Assembly: GCA_017380275.1 (NCBI GenBank)
Contig: JAFOEH010000120.1
Location: 1 to 26,011 of the forward strand
From: Alistipes sp.
GTDB lineage: Bacteria > Bacteroidota > Bacteroidia > Bacteroidales > Rikenellaceae
Length of the DNA: 26,011 bases
Direction of reading: 5' to 3'
Shown: positions 15,172 to 24,295 of the stretch, one piece after another
How the letters are laid out: each line of letters opens with the position of its first letter
Position numbering within the stretch: position 1 is the first letter of the stretch
Program-made: the position numbers and the translations under genes
The notes under the pieces: generated by a model
Seen by the model: the letters and a program-made list of their open reading frames with translations, nothing else
Databases searched by the model: none
Told to the model about the DNA's origin: nothing

Positions 15172-15804
15172 ATGAACAACAACACCTGCCGAATAGGCAT
15201 TGGCGGTCCCGTCGGATCGGGCAAAACCGCCTTGATCGAGGCCATAACTCCGCGCTTGCTTGCGCTCGGGCACAAGGTACTGATCATCACCAACGATGTG
15301 GTCACGACCGAGGACGCCGAGCACGTGCGCCGTATGCTCCGTGGCATTCTGGTCGAGGAGCGTATCATTGGTGTCGAGACGGGAGCCTGCCCCCACACCG
15401 CCGTGCGCGAGGACCCCTCGATGAATATCGCTGCCGTCGAGGAGATGGAGGCCCGTTTTCCCGACGCCGATGTGGTGCTGATCGAGTCGGGTGGCGACAA
15501 CCTGACACTCACCTTCTCGCCCGCGTTAGTCGATTTTTTCATCTATGTGATCGACGTGGCGGCGGGCGACAAGATTCCTCGAAAAGATGGTCCGGGCATT
15601 TCGCACTCGGATATTCTGGTGATCAACAAGACCGATCTGGCGCCCTACGTTCACGCCTCGCTCGACGTTATGCGACGCGACTCGCGGACGATGCGTGGCG
15701 AGCGTCCGACCGTGATGACCAACTGCTTCACGGGCGAAGGAATCGACGAAGTGGTCAATTTGATTCGCCGTATGGCACTCTTTGACAACAACATAGGTCG
15801 ATGA
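15172..15804 (+). CDS. ureG: Urease accessory GTPase UreG
   Basis: A protein of 210 residues. P-loop GGPVGSGKT (11-19), the nickel-binding Cys73-Pro-His75 in [13 protein letters not shown], the ESGGDNL switch region and the guanine motif NKTDLAP are all present. UreG hydrolyses GTP to deliver nickel to urease. I start at ATG 15172, which gives the standard UreG N-terminus, and not at the in-frame TTG 15151 that directly follows the ureF stop. The stop codon overlaps the ureD start (ATGA at 15801-15804). Confidence 0.96.
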   Translation: MNNNTCRIGIGGPVGSGKTALIEAITPRLLALGHKVLIITNDVVTTEDAEHVRRMLRGILVEERIIGVETGACPHTAVREDPSMNIAAVEEMEARFPDADVVLIESGGDNLTLTFSPALVDFFIYVIDVAAGDKIPRKDGPGISHSDILVINKTDLAPYVHASLDVMRRDSRTMRGERPTVMTNCFTGEGIDEVVNLIRRMALFDNNIGR

Positions 15805-16709
15805 ATACGCCACCGCAACTCGATCGCTATCTTCGTGAGCGACACGGAGCGCCCTCGGCCTCGGCAGGCAAGCGGGGCTACCTGCGTATGCTCTTCGAAC
15901 TGGACGCCGAGGGGAGGTCGATTCTGCGCAAGTTGGAGCGACGCACCCCGATCATTGTTCAGCAGGAGCTCTATTTCGATGAGGCTATGCCCACGATGCC
16001 CTGCGTCTATGTGCTCTCGTCGGGCGGTCCGAATGTCGATGGCGATCGTTACCTACACCACATCACATTGCGGCGCGACGCCTTTGCCCACATCTCGACG
16101 GGCGCGGCAACCAAACTCGCCGAGATGCGTAGCGATTACTCCGAGCTGGTGCAGAGGTTCGAACTCGACGCTGGGGCCTATCTCGAATATCTGCCCGAGC
16201 CGACCATTCCGTGCCGTCACACGCGCTATGTAGCGACAACTCAGATAGTTATCGACCCTTCGGCGACGATGTTCTTTGCCGAAATCTACCTCAGCGGGCG
16301 ACGCCACAAACGCAGTGGCGAACACTTTGCGTTCGATCTGCTTTCGATCGCAACCTCCGCCTCACGACCCGACGGCGAGCCACTTTTCGACGAACGAATG
16401 GTGATCGAGCCATCACGTTTTGCACCCGAGGCGTTGGGTGCAATGGGTCCGTGGAGCATACTCGGCAACTGCTTCGTTCTCGCACCCGAGCCGATCGTCG
16501 AGGCGATCTACCCTAAGCTCCATTCGATGATCGATCGGGAGCAGGAGCTGGCGGTCGGAGTCACTCGCCTACCCTCGCACTGCGGACTGAGCGTCAGGGT
16601 GTTGGGCAACGACACCACGAATGTCAAACACACCCTGCGCCAGATCTGCTCCGTTGTGCGAAGCCAGGTGAAGGGGTGCTCGCTACCCGCGGAATTTCCG
16701 TGGAGATAA
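15801..16709 (+). CDS. ureD: Urease accessory protein UreD
   Basis: A protein of 302 residues. It has the UreD beta-rich fold: [18 protein letters not shown] near 67-84 (family GG-xxxGD motif), [16 protein letters not shown] (94-109; the Tolmer-like TxxATK motif) and [17 protein letters not shown] (132-148; PEPxIPF-type motif). UreD is the platform on apo-urease for UreF and UreG and offers a path for nickel. Its place last in the ure set, after ureG, is the order seen in other Bacteroidota. The C-terminal end is followed 32 bases later by the transporter gene. Confidence 0.92.
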   Translation: MNTPPQLDRYLRERHGAPSASAGKRGYLRMLFELDAEGRSILRKLERRTPIIVQQELYFDEAMPTMPCVYVLSSGGPNVDGDRYLHHITLRRDAFAHISTGAATKLAEMRSDYSELVQRFELDAGAYLEYLPEPTIPCRHTRYVATTQIVIDPSATMFFAEIYLSGRRHKRSGEHFAFDLLSIATSASRPDGEPLFDERMVIEPSRFAPEALGAMGPWSILGNCFVLAPEPIVEAIYPKLHSMIDREQELAVGVTRLPSHCGLSVRVLGNDTTNVKHTLRQICSVVRSQVKGCSLPAEFPWR

Positions 16710-16741
16710 AAACTCAACAAAAAACAGAAAAACAGATAGTT

Positions 16742-17785
16742 ATGATGTCAAATCTAAAACTCAACGAGGAGCTACAACGACTCGAACCGCTCGAACACCT
16801 GCGAATCATACTTCGCGGAGCGGGGCAAGTAATGTTCCAACCAAGTGCTTGGACTGGTCTATTTTTCATTGTGGGTATCTTTTGGGGAGCCTACTCGTCG
16901 CATACCCCCGAGGTGGCTTGGGGTGCACTGCTCGGATTGATGGTCTCGACACTGACGGGGTATCTGATCGATATGCCCTCGGAGGACGGGCGACAAGGGC
17001 TTTGGGGCTTCAACGGCATATTGGTCGGGTGTGCCTTCCCGACCTTTCTGGGCAACACCGTTTGGGTGTGGATCGCGTTGGTGCTTTGCGCGGCAATGAC
17101 CGTCTGGGTGCGCACGGCGATGAACAACGTGATGGCTCCGTGGAGGGTCAATTCGTTCACCTTTCCGTTCGTTTTCTGCACGTGGATATTCATTCTGGCG
17201 GCACGCGCAATGAACTCGATGCCACCCGAGCACCTGCCCGATCCGACCCTGCCCGAGGTCTTTTCGTCGACAATCGACCTGCACATCACAAACCTCATAA
17301 CATATTGTTTAGAAGGCGTTTCGCAGGTATTTCTGATCGAATCGTGGGTAACGGGACTGCTGTTCCTGATCGGTTTGGCTATCAGTTCGCCAATCGCTGC
17401 GCTGACCGCCTTCGGAGGCTCGGCATTGGCTCTGCTGGTGGCACTCGTGTTTGGCACGGCGGGGACCGAAACCGCGCACGGATTATATAGTTTCAGTGCT
17501 GTGCTGACGGCCTTAGCCGTAGGTGTAGTGTTCTATAAACCCAACCTGCACTCGGCTCTCTGGGCGACGCTGGCAACGATCGTGACGGTCTTTATGCAGG
17601 CGGCGATGAACGTACTGCTATTGCCATTGGGCATCGCCACACTCACTGCGCCATTTTGTGTTACGACGTGGTTGTTCCTGCTACCGTTGATGGCGATCAA
17701 CAACGAGGAGAACCTCGACCACTCGAATTGGAATCCCGATAACAAACGCCACTTGGCCAAACACTCACAAACGCCTAAAAATTAA
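16742..17785 (+). CDS. Urea transporter (UT family)
   Basis: A protein of 347 residues with about ten membrane helices arranged as two repeats. The first repeat shows GLWGFNGILVGCAFPTFLGN, the UT signature around the selectivity filter (NGxLVG). The second has GLYSFSAVLTALAVG. Near the end, LTAPFCVTTWLFLLP is the standard UT C-terminal block (TAPFxxxTW). UT proteins form trimers that let urea pass. Located between ureD and the nickel transporter, it would supply substrate for the urease. Two adjacent ATG codons (16742, 16745) both give sensible starts; the longer reading from 16676 overlaps ureD. The stop is 5 bases before the next gene. Confidence 0.92.
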   Translation: MMSNLKLNEELQRLEPLEHLRIILRGAGQVMFQPSAWTGLFFIVGIFWGAYSSHTPEVAWGALLGLMVSTLTGYLIDMPSEDGRQGLWGFNGILVGCAFPTFLGNTVWVWIALVLCAAMTVWVRTAMNNVMAPWRVNSFTFPFVFCTWIFILAARAMNSMPPEHLPDPTLPEVFSSTIDLHITNLITYCLEGVSQVFLIESWVTGLLFLIGLAISSPIAALTAFGGSALALLVALVFGTAGTETAHGLYSFSAVLTALAVGVVFYKPNLHSALWATLATIVTVFMQAAMNVLLLPLGIATLTAPFCVTTWLFLLPLMAINNEENLDHSNWNPDNKRHLAKHSQTPKN

Positions 17786-17790
17786 GCACT

Positions 17791-18744
17791 ATGCATATGT
17801 CTGACGCATTGGTCTCGCCAGCCGTCTTTGGCGCGACCTCCGCAATGGCCGCCACGCTGATTGTCGTCGCAACACGACGTGTCAGCCGCCCGACAAGCGA
17901 GCAGGACCGGCGCTTGATACCCCTGATGGGCGTTATGGGGGCGTTGGTATTTGCGGCGCAAATGCTCAATTTCACAATCCCCGCAACGGGTTCGAGCGGC
18001 CATATCGTGGGAGGCATACTGCTGGCGGCTGTACTCGGACCGTGGGCTGGTTTTCTGACCCTCACCTCGGTACTCGTGGTGCAGTGTCTGCTGTTTGCCG
18101 ACGGAGGTTTGATGACGCTCGGGTGCAACATCCTGAATATGGCGGCGCTCTCGTGTCTGGTCGCCTATCCATTGATATTCAAACCTTTGGTGCGCCGTTT
18201 GCACTCGCCCGCGCGGTGGAGTGCTGCCTCGATCGCAAGCTCGATCGCAGCACTGACAATGGGCGCGCTGGCCGTCACGACCGAGACCGAGCTGTCGGGA
18301 ATCACCGCCCTGCCCTACGGTCGCTTCTTGGCGTTTATGCTACCTATTCACCTGCTGATCGGGCTTGGCGAAGGTCTGGCAACAGCCGCCGTCATCGCCA
18401 CCCTGCGTCGCTATCGCGCTGATCTACTTGTCGATGCGACCGACAACTCGACTCGCCCACGCACAAAATTCGTTGCCGCAGTGGTCGTTGTGGCACTCGT
18501 TTTGGCGAGCATCGCAGGCACAGTCGCCTCGTCGCATCCCGACGGATTGGAGTGGTCGATCGCGCGCACAACCGAGGGGGTCGAAATCGCCGAGTCGAGC
18601 ACCTCACTCCACCACAACGCCGAGCACCTGCAACACGCGACGGCTCTGCTGCCCGACTACGAGGCGTCGCTGTCGGGGCTGGTCGGTGTCGGTGCGACGC
18701 TGGTGGTGATCTACGGGGCATCGTTGCTCTTTCGACGTCGATGA
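17791..18744 (+). CDS. Nickel ECF transporter substrate-binding component, NikM-NikN fusion (CbiM-like)
   Basis: A protein of 317 residues. It begins MHMSDALVSP, matching the CbiM/NikM N-terminus in which the amino group and His2 ligate the metal. The middle has HIVGGILLAAVLGPWAG and FADGGLMTLGCNILNM, both family blocks. After about 225 a membrane helix (AAVVVVALVLASIAG) leads to a periplasmic loop with PDGLEWSI, the CbiN/NikN signature, and a last helix near 294-312. NikM and CbiM cannot be told apart with certainty from sequence; nickel is inferred from the urease genes in front. The end overlaps the next start by 4 bases (ATGA, 18741-18744). Confidence 0.88.
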   Translation: MHMSDALVSPAVFGATSAMAATLIVVATRRVSRPTSEQDRRLIPLMGVMGALVFAAQMLNFTIPATGSSGHIVGGILLAAVLGPWAGFLTLTSVLVVQCLLFADGGLMTLGCNILNMAALSCLVAYPLIFKPLVRRLHSPARWSAASIASSIAALTMGALAVTTETELSGITALPYGRFLAFMLPIHLLIGLGEGLATAAVIATLRRYRADLLVDATDNSTRPRTKFVAAVVVVALVLASIAGTVASSHPDGLEWSIARTTEGVEIAESSTSLHHNAEHLQHATALLPDYEASLSGLVGVGATLVVIYGASLLFRRR

Positions 18745-19544
18745 TCCGCCTGCAACGTCTGCTCGTGCAGCTATCAACGCTCGAACGGGCTAAGCCCAGC
18801 CACTCGACAATCGACCCTCGCGCACGTATCATAGTGACACTCATCTACTTAGTCATTATGCTTTCGGTGCCGATTGCGCGACTCTCGGAGCTGTTGCTCT
18901 ATGCGCTCTTTCCGATTGTCTGCGCCGCCGATGTGCGGATCGAGTACCGCCCCATACTTCGCCGTTCGCTCATCGTTGTGCCCTTTGCGGCGCTGGTCGG
19001 GGTGTTCAACATCTTCTATCATCGCGAGGCGGTGATGGCGGTCGGCGGAGTGGTCATCACACGCGGGTGGCTGGAACTCCTGTCGATCATCGTGCGTGCC
19101 GTGCTCTCGGTGCAAGCCCTGCTGGTGCTGGTGCGCACCGAAGGATTCAGCCCCTTCTGCAACGCACTGCAACGACTCCGTGTGCCCGCTCCATTGACGA
19201 CGCAACTCGCTATGATGTACAGATATATGTTCGTGCTGGTCGAGCAGTTGCTCTCGCTCACGCGGGCACGTGCGGCACGCAGTTATGGGCGTCGGGCAAT
19301 GCCCGTCGGTGAGTGGGGAACGATTGTCGGACAACTCACCCTGCGCACCTTCGACCGCGCCGAACGGATCTCGATGGCAATGGCGGCACGTGGTTTCGAG
19401 GGGCGACTGCCCGACTATGCGCTCACGGTGCGACGGTGGCAGTGGCGCGACTCGATCTACATCGTGGCGTGGAGCGCTGCGCTCATCGTCTGCCGAACGA
19501 CCTATCCCGTCGAACGCTTTGCTCGATTTTTTAACTCGCTATGA
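18741..19544 (+). CDS. ECF transporter transmembrane T component, NikQ/CbiQ-like
   Basis: A protein of 267 residues with about six membrane helices. The two coupling regions are visible: RARAARSYG (near 174-182) and AMAARGFEG (near 213-221), whose Ala-Arg-Gly motifs touch the ATPase. CbiQ proteins scaffold the substrate component and transfer force from the ATPase. Its start at 18741 is chosen from the 4-base overlap with the preceding gene; a longer reading from 18552 overlaps that gene. It ends in a 4-base overlap with the ATPase gene. Confidence 0.9.
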   Translation: MIRLQRLLVQLSTLERAKPSHSTIDPRARIIVTLIYLVIMLSVPIARLSELLLYALFPIVCAADVRIEYRPILRRSLIVVPFAALVGVFNIFYHREAVMAVGGVVITRGWLELLSIIVRAVLSVQALLVLVRTEGFSPFCNALQRLRVPAPLTTQLAMMYRYMFVLVEQLLSLTRARAARSYGRRAMPVGEWGTIVGQLTLRTFDRAERISMAMAARGFEGRLPDYALTVRRWQWRDSIYIVAWSAALIVCRTTYPVERFARFFNSL

Positions 19545-20245
19545 ATCAATCTATTCACTTCGATAACATTCACTACTCCTACACCCCCGAGCGCGAGGTG
19601 TTGCGGGGCGTTGACCTACGGCTCAATCGTGGCGAGAAGGTTGCGCTCGTCGGTGCCAATGGTGCGGGCAAATCGACCCTGCTGCTGCACGCCAATGGAC
19701 TGCTTATGCCTTCGCGCGGGCAGGTCGAGGTGAACGGCTTAACCCTCACATCAAAGAGCCTTCCGACAATCCGTCAGCAGGTGGGGTTGGTCTTTCAATC
19801 TGCCGATGATCAACTCTTTATGCCCACGGTCGAGGAGGACGTGGCGTTCGGACCTGCCAATATGCACCTCTCGCGCGAGGAGATTGACCAACGCGTCGAA
19901 CGCTCACTGCGCGAGGTCGGGGCTCTCGACCTGCGCCAGCGCTCCACCCACCAGCTCTCCGAGGGCGAGAAACGTCGCGTGGCGATCGCTACGGTGCTGG
20001 CTATGGAGCCGTCGATACTCGTTATGGACGAGCCCTCGGCGGGTCTTGATCCCCGCGCACGAAGGCAGATCATCGAACTCCTTAACCACTTCGAACACAC
20101 CGCTTTGATCGCTACGCACGATCTCGACCTTGCCCGCCTTGTTTGCCCCCGCACGGTGGTTATGCACGCCGGTCGCGTGGCGGCTGACGGACCGACCGCA
20201 CAGGTGCTCGACGACGAGCCGCTATTGGAGCATTGCGGACTATAA
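19541..20245 (+). CDS. ECF transporter ATPase, NikO/CbiO-like
   Basis: A protein of 234 residues. Walker A GANGAGKST (38-46), Q-loop GLVFQSADDQLF, Walker B ILVMDEPSAGLD and switch His in IATHDLD are intact. The signature reads LSEGEKRRVAIA where most family members have LSGGQKRR; the first Gly is replaced by Glu. The QSADDQLF block (Asp-Asp-Gln after the Q-loop) is typical of ECF ATPases. It powers import by the NikMN-NikQ membrane unit. It is the last gene of the urease-nickel unit, since a hairpin follows about 28 bases after the stop. Confidence 0.93.
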   Translation: MNQSIHFDNIHYSYTPEREVLRGVDLRLNRGEKVALVGANGAGKSTLLLHANGLLMPSRGQVEVNGLTLTSKSLPTIRQQVGLVFQSADDQLFMPTVEEDVAFGPANMHLSREEIDQRVERSLREVGALDLRQRSTHQLSEGEKRRVAIATVLAMEPSILVMDEPSAGLDPRARRQIIELLNHFEHTALIATHDLDLARLVCPRTVVMHAGRVAADGPTAQVLDDEPLLEHCGL

Positions 20246-20272
20246 ACTACCCTTTTTCAGAACTCTCGTTCA

Positions 20273-20305
20273 CCCCGTTCGCCTGCCGATCGGGGCTTTT
20301 CGTTT
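20273..20305 (+). terminator. Terminator after the urease-nickel operon
   Basis: CCCCG (20273-20277) pairs with CGGGG (20291-20295) over a 13-base loop, followed by CTTTTCGTTTATA. The T-tract is broken. It is the only terminator-like hairpin between 11367 and 20480. Confidence 0.6.
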
Positions 20306-20373
20306 ATATATACATATATAAAATAGGGCAAAATGGGCTATTCATTGGCAAAAACGAGCCGTTCGTTGAAAAA

Positions 20374-20406
20374 ATTTTGAATCAACCTATTGCAATTCTA
20401 CCTTTG
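20374..20406 (+). promoter_or_regulatory. Bacteroidota-type promoter of the lipoprotein cluster
   Basis: TTTTG (within 20374-20379) is followed by about 20 bases and TACCTTTG (20399-20406), matching the -33 and -7 boxes. The leader to ATG 20482 is about 65 bases, long enough for control. The DNA around it is AT-rich compared with the genes on either side. Confidence 0.65.
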
Positions 20407-20481
20407 CAGGTGTTAATTGAAGGAGTGTTCGATCGGCTGAGTCCGACCGAATTTAATGCGAGAAAATTTTACAAATAGACA

Positions 20482-22224
20482 ATGAATAGAATCTTCACCC
20501 TACTGTCCGCGCTGAGCCTGTTGCTCGTTTCGTGCGAACAGTTCGAAACACCGACCATCAACGCCCCCGAAGGTAAAGTGCGCGTTACGATCAAGAGCGG
20601 ATCGGCACAAAGTCGTACCTCGGTAGCCGAGAATGGACTCTCGACCACCTGGTGCAATGATGACCAGATCGCCGTATGGGCATCGAATGGCTCGGCTAAC
20701 GTACTCAACGCCCAGCCGTTCAAGGTCTTCTACTCGCAGGGTAACTACACCGAATTCACCACCGACATCACCCCGATGGGCGACGGTACGTTCACCTACT
20801 ACGCAACCCACCCCCTGCCCGCAACCATTTCGGGCACAACGGCAACGTTCCCTATCGAGAGCGTACAGCAGGGTTCGTTCGACGGCACAAACGACATTCT
20901 GGTGGCCTACCCTGCATCGGGTCTGGCTCTCGAAAACGAAGATGCCGAGGTGAGCCTCACATTCAAACATAAGATGCATACGCTCCGTATGTTCGTACCC
21001 GACGACGTCGAGGGTATGGGCGAGCCGATTCGTCGTATCGACATCACCTTCCCGACCCAGGTCGTGGGTGATGTGAGCGTTGACTACACCTCGGCAATCG
21101 CACCCGCAACGCTCGCGAATGGTTCGAACACAGTTTCGGTCGAGATCCCCGAGGGTCTTTCGGCGTCGAGCGAGGCGGCACGCAAGTATGCCTACGCGAT
21201 CGTTTTCCCCGCAACGATGAACGAGAGCGACCAGATCACCTTCACCGTTTCGACGGACAACTACCGTTCGGTGCAGTCGTTCGGTGCACGCTCACTCAGC
21301 GAGGGCGGCAGCACCCCCGTACGACTGACCTGCTCGCCCGACAATCGCACCTTACTGCGATTTAAGATCAAGGATAACTTCCTCGGCGAGAACCCCACGA
21401 AGGTAACTTTCACGGCAGCCATCGGCGAGGCGGTAGCCGACTGCGCAACCACATTCGACAAGTTTGGCTACTACGACCTCGATGTAACCGACCTCGAAGG
21501 TCTGGCAGGTCAGCCAATTACCGTTACCTACGAGTCGGAGAGCGCTATTGTCACTCAGTCGCTCACCCTGCCCAACTACGAAGCAGGCAAGCTGACCAAT
21601 GTCGATCTGACCGTTCCCTATCTGTTATATGAGGATTTCAGCGGTATGAGCGCGTTTGAGAATAACACCTACGAGTTCGGCGCATTCAACTACAACCCCT
21701 CGGCTATCAGCCTCGACAGCTACGGCTTGGCTGGTTGGAGCGGTGCCCGTATCGGTGGCGGTGCAAACACCAACATCCGTATCGCTTGCCGCTATGAGTC
21801 GGGTATCGGCGTGGCAGCATCGTACAAGGGTCGTTGCGACTCGCGTCCGCTGTCGCAGATCAAGGAGGGCAAGAGCGTCAAACTCAACGTAAGCTACAAC
21901 TACGCAGCCGACCTCCACGAAGAGATGGGTAGCGGTGGTTCGGTAACCTTCTGGGCAGGTACTACGACTACGTCGGGCAACATCAAGGGCGACGTGGGTA
22001 TCACCAATGTGGTGCTTGGCGAGAGTGTTCTTGCGACCGACGGCCCGATGGCCAAGGGTTCGTGGTATGGCAACACGCCTCACACCCAGACCTACACCGT
22101 CAGCGGTTGCGGCTCGACCACACGCCTCAGCTGGCGCGTAGGCACCAACCGAGGTGGTTCGATTGCAGGTCGTGGCTACTATTGGCTCTACATCGACAAC
22201 GTAAAGGTTTCAATTGCGAAATAA
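20482..22224 (+). CDS. Fimbrillin-like surface lipoprotein
   Basis: A protein of 580 residues. The lipobox LLLVSC puts the lipidated cysteine at residue 18, followed by EQFE, an acidic run like the surface-export signal of Bacteroidota lipoproteins. Residues about 30-310 resemble the fimbrillin/Mfa-like family: SRTSVAENGLSTTWCNDDQIAVW, then FTYYATHP and a repeated beta-sandwich with YAIVFPA. The C-terminal half (from about 375, YLLYEDFSGMSAFENN) is a separate beta-sandwich rich in Gly, Ser and aromatic residues, ending in YWLYIDNVKVSIAK, resembling a jelly-roll binding domain. It may be a pilus tip or a glycan-contact protein; which is unclear. It is the first gene of the cluster. Confidence 0.75.
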   Translation: MNRIFTLLSALSLLLVSCEQFETPTINAPEGKVRVTIKSGSAQSRTSVAENGLSTTWCNDDQIAVWASNGSANVLNAQPFKVFYSQGNYTEFTTDITPMGDGTFTYYATHPLPATISGTTATFPIESVQQGSFDGTNDILVAYPASGLALENEDAEVSLTFKHKMHTLRMFVPDDVEGMGEPIRRIDITFPTQVVGDVSVDYTSAIAPATLANGSNTVSVEIPEGLSASSEAARKYAYAIVFPATMNESDQITFTVSTDNYRSVQSFGARSLSEGGSTPVRLTCSPDNRTLLRFKIKDNFLGENPTKVTFTAAIGEAVADCATTFDKFGYYDLDVTDLEGLAGQPITVTYESESAIVTQSLTLPNYEAGKLTNVDLTVPYLLYEDFSGMSAFENNTYEFGAFNYNPSAISLDSYGLAGWSGARIGGGANTNIRIACRYESGIGVAASYKGRCDSRPLSQIKEGKSVKLNVSYNYAADLHEEMGSGGSVTFWAGTTTTSGNIKGDVGITNVVLGESVLATDGPMAKGSWYGNTPHTQTYTVSGCGSTTRLSWRVGTNRGGSIAGRGYYWLYIDNVKVSIAK

Positions 22225-22265
22225 ACAAAACAATAAAATAATAACAAATTAAAAATCAAACCATT

Positions 22266-23015
22266 ATGACAAAATTCAAAACTTTGGCATTGCTCTTCGC
22301 GGCAGCACTCGCATTTGTCGGCTGCTCGGAGAATGGGTCGGAGTCGGGTCGCGGTCGCGCCAGCGTCGCACTCTCGGCTGATGACACTGCCATCGAATTG
22401 TCGCGCGCAAGTTTGGGTTTGAGCAAACCTGCCGCAGCAGACTTCGCTCTGACGATCTCGGACGCATCGGGTAACGTCGTGAGCGAGTGGAACTCAATTG
22501 CCGACTATGACGAGTCGACTCTCTACAACGTAGGCAACTACTCGGCTAAGGCTACCTATGGCAAGACCTCGGTCGAGGCCTTCGAGACTCCCTGCTTCGA
22601 GGGCACGAAGGAGTTCGCCATCATCGACGACCAGACCACCGAGGTGCGTATCACCGCTTATGTGGCTAACGCAGTAGTGAAGATCGAGTGCACCGATGCA
22701 TTCAAGAACTACTTCACCAATTACTCGTTCACGCTGACTACGGCTGCGGGTACCGAGATCCCCTTCGTTGCGGGCGAGACCCGTCGCGCATTCATCGACC
22801 CCTACACGTTCAGCGTAGCAGGCTCGGCAACCACTCAGACCGGCTCGACCGTAAAGATCAACAAGTCGTTCTCGAACATCGTTGCCAAGACGCTCTACAC
22901 CGTCAAGTTCGACGTAAACTCGGGCGCGGTAGGTAGCGCAACCGTTACCATCTCGTTCAACGATGAGCCCGTAGCCGAGATCCCCGTCGATATCGAGCTT
23001 AACGACAACATCTAA
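22266..23015 (+). CDS. DUF4493 lipoprotein (short)
   Basis: A protein of 249 residues with lipobox LAFVGC (Cys20) followed by SENGSES. One DUF4493 domain fills the rest: FALTISDASGNVVSEW near 60-75, then LYNVGNYSAKATYG, FETPCFEGTKEFAI and the block TEVRITAYVANAVVKIE. DUF4493 domains occur in surface lipoproteins of gut Bacteroidota, often near fimbrillin genes; the function is not established. It begins 41 bases after the fimbrillin-like gene, with no terminator between, so the two are probably cotranscribed. The domain resembles that in the next two genes, suggesting duplication. Confidence 0.8.
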   Translation: MTKFKTLALLFAAALAFVGCSENGSESGRGRASVALSADDTAIELSRASLGLSKPAAADFALTISDASGNVVSEWNSIADYDESTLYNVGNYSAKATYGKTSVEAFETPCFEGTKEFAIIDDQTTEVRITAYVANAVVKIECTDAFKNYFTNYSFTLTTAAGTEIPFVAGETRRAFIDPYTFSVAGSATTQTGSTVKINKSFSNIVAKTLYTVKFDVNSGAVGSATVTISFNDEPVAEIPVDIELNDNI

Positions 23016-23051
23016 TCAAATTACAAACCAGATAAAAACGAAAAACAACAT

Positions 23052-24281
23052 ATGAAACTGTTCAAATTCATATCGACCGTAGCTCTCGTTCTGAGCATTG
23101 GCTTGGTGGGTTGCGAGCGCGACAAAATCGGTTATGGCGACAAAGATGGTGCAAAGGGCACGCTGTCGTTTATGAAGTTCGACGTTGAGACCTCGACCGA
23201 CATCGAGATCATCGGCCGTGCGGCAACTTCGGCTACCTACAACTATGTGATCCGTATTTTCGACGCCAATGGCGATCAGGTTGGCGCAGACTATATCTAC
23301 GGTCAGATGCCCGAGAGCATCGTACTCACTACGGGTACCTACTCGATGACTGTTCAGTCGCAGGCACAGATTCCGGCAGCTGAGTTCGAGGCACCGGTCT
23401 ATGGCGCAACGGTCAACAACATCGTAATCGAGGAGGATCAGACTACCGACTTGGGTGTTATCACCTGCAAGTTGATCAATATCAAGGTTTCGGTAGGCTA
23501 CAACGAGGCAATGGCCGCTGTTCTGGGCGACGATGCAAATGTTGTGGTTGAGATCGGCAATGGCGCGCTGAACTTCGCTAAGGGCGAGTCGCAGTGCGGT
23601 TACTTTGCTGCTCCCGAGGTTTCGAACGCAATGACCGTTAAATTCGCAGGTACGGTCGATGGCAACTACGCAACGATGACCCGCGCATTCACCGACGTGA
23701 AGGCTGGTCAGTGGCGTAAGGTTACCTTCATTCTGGTTGCAAACGAGGAGGGTAACGTGACCTTCGACGTTCTGGTCGAGGATTGGTGCGACGAGAAGGA
23801 GCTGGCAAACAACGTAGAGGTTAGCGAAGAGGTTATCGGTCCCGATCCCGACGCTGGCGAGGACGAGGAGGAGAATCCCGACGCACCGAAGGTGATCTAC
23901 AAGGGCGGCTCGGTTCCTGCCACTCCGATCGTAATCACAGATGGTATGGAGCTTGGTTTCACGATCTCGGCTCCGAAGGGTATCGCAGGTCTGTCGGTTG
24001 ATATCGCATCGACCAACGCCGACTTCAACAACGACGTTCTGTCGGCAGGCATTTCGCCTATTGATCTGGTTAATCCGAGCGCGGCACAGATCTCGATCTG
24101 CGATATGTTCGGTCTGAGCTATGGTTCGAACCTTGTTGGACAGACCGAGGTTGCATTCAACCTGACAGGTGCAGTGACTCCGCTGTTGGGCTTCCCCGGC
24201 ACTCACTCGTTCACACTGACGATCACCGACGCCGAGGGTAACACCACTTCGACTACTATCAAGATGAAAGTTAACGCATAA
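23052..24281 (+). CDS. DUF4493 lipoprotein with acidic linker and second domain
   Basis: A protein of 409 residues with lipobox GLVGC (Cys21) followed by ERDK. Residues about 35-255 form a DUF4493 domain (YNYVIRIFDANGDQVG, LTTGTYSMTVQ, FEAPVYGATVNN, LINIKVSV). A highly acidic linker, DPDAGEDEEENPDAP, joins it to a C-terminal beta-rich domain (about 280-409) of immunoglobulin-like appearance, ending in SFTLTITDAEGNTTSTTIKM. It differs from its neighbours by this second domain. It follows the previous gene by 36 bases and precedes the next by 14. Confidence 0.8.
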   Translation: MKLFKFISTVALVLSIGLVGCERDKIGYGDKDGAKGTLSFMKFDVETSTDIEIIGRAATSATYNYVIRIFDANGDQVGADYIYGQMPESIVLTTGTYSMTVQSQAQIPAAEFEAPVYGATVNNIVIEEDQTTDLGVITCKLINIKVSVGYNEAMAAVLGDDANVVVEIGNGALNFAKGESQCGYFAAPEVSNAMTVKFAGTVDGNYATMTRAFTDVKAGQWRKVTFILVANEEGNVTFDVLVEDWCDEKELANNVEVSEEVIGPDPDAGEDEEENPDAPKVIYKGGSVPATPIVITDGMELGFTISAPKGIAGLSVDIASTNADFNNDVLSAGISPIDLVNPSAAQISICDMFGLSYGSNLVGQTEVAFNLTGAVTPLLGFPGTHSFTLTITDAEGNTTSTTIKMKVNA

Positions 24282-24295
24282 TCAAACCTACGACA

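Noticed and set aside
23016..24206. 396-codon antisense frame opposite the second DUF4493 gene
   Set aside because: The plus strand has signal peptide, lipobox and family domain; the antisense product is Arg/Asn/Val-rich and unlike any protein known to me.
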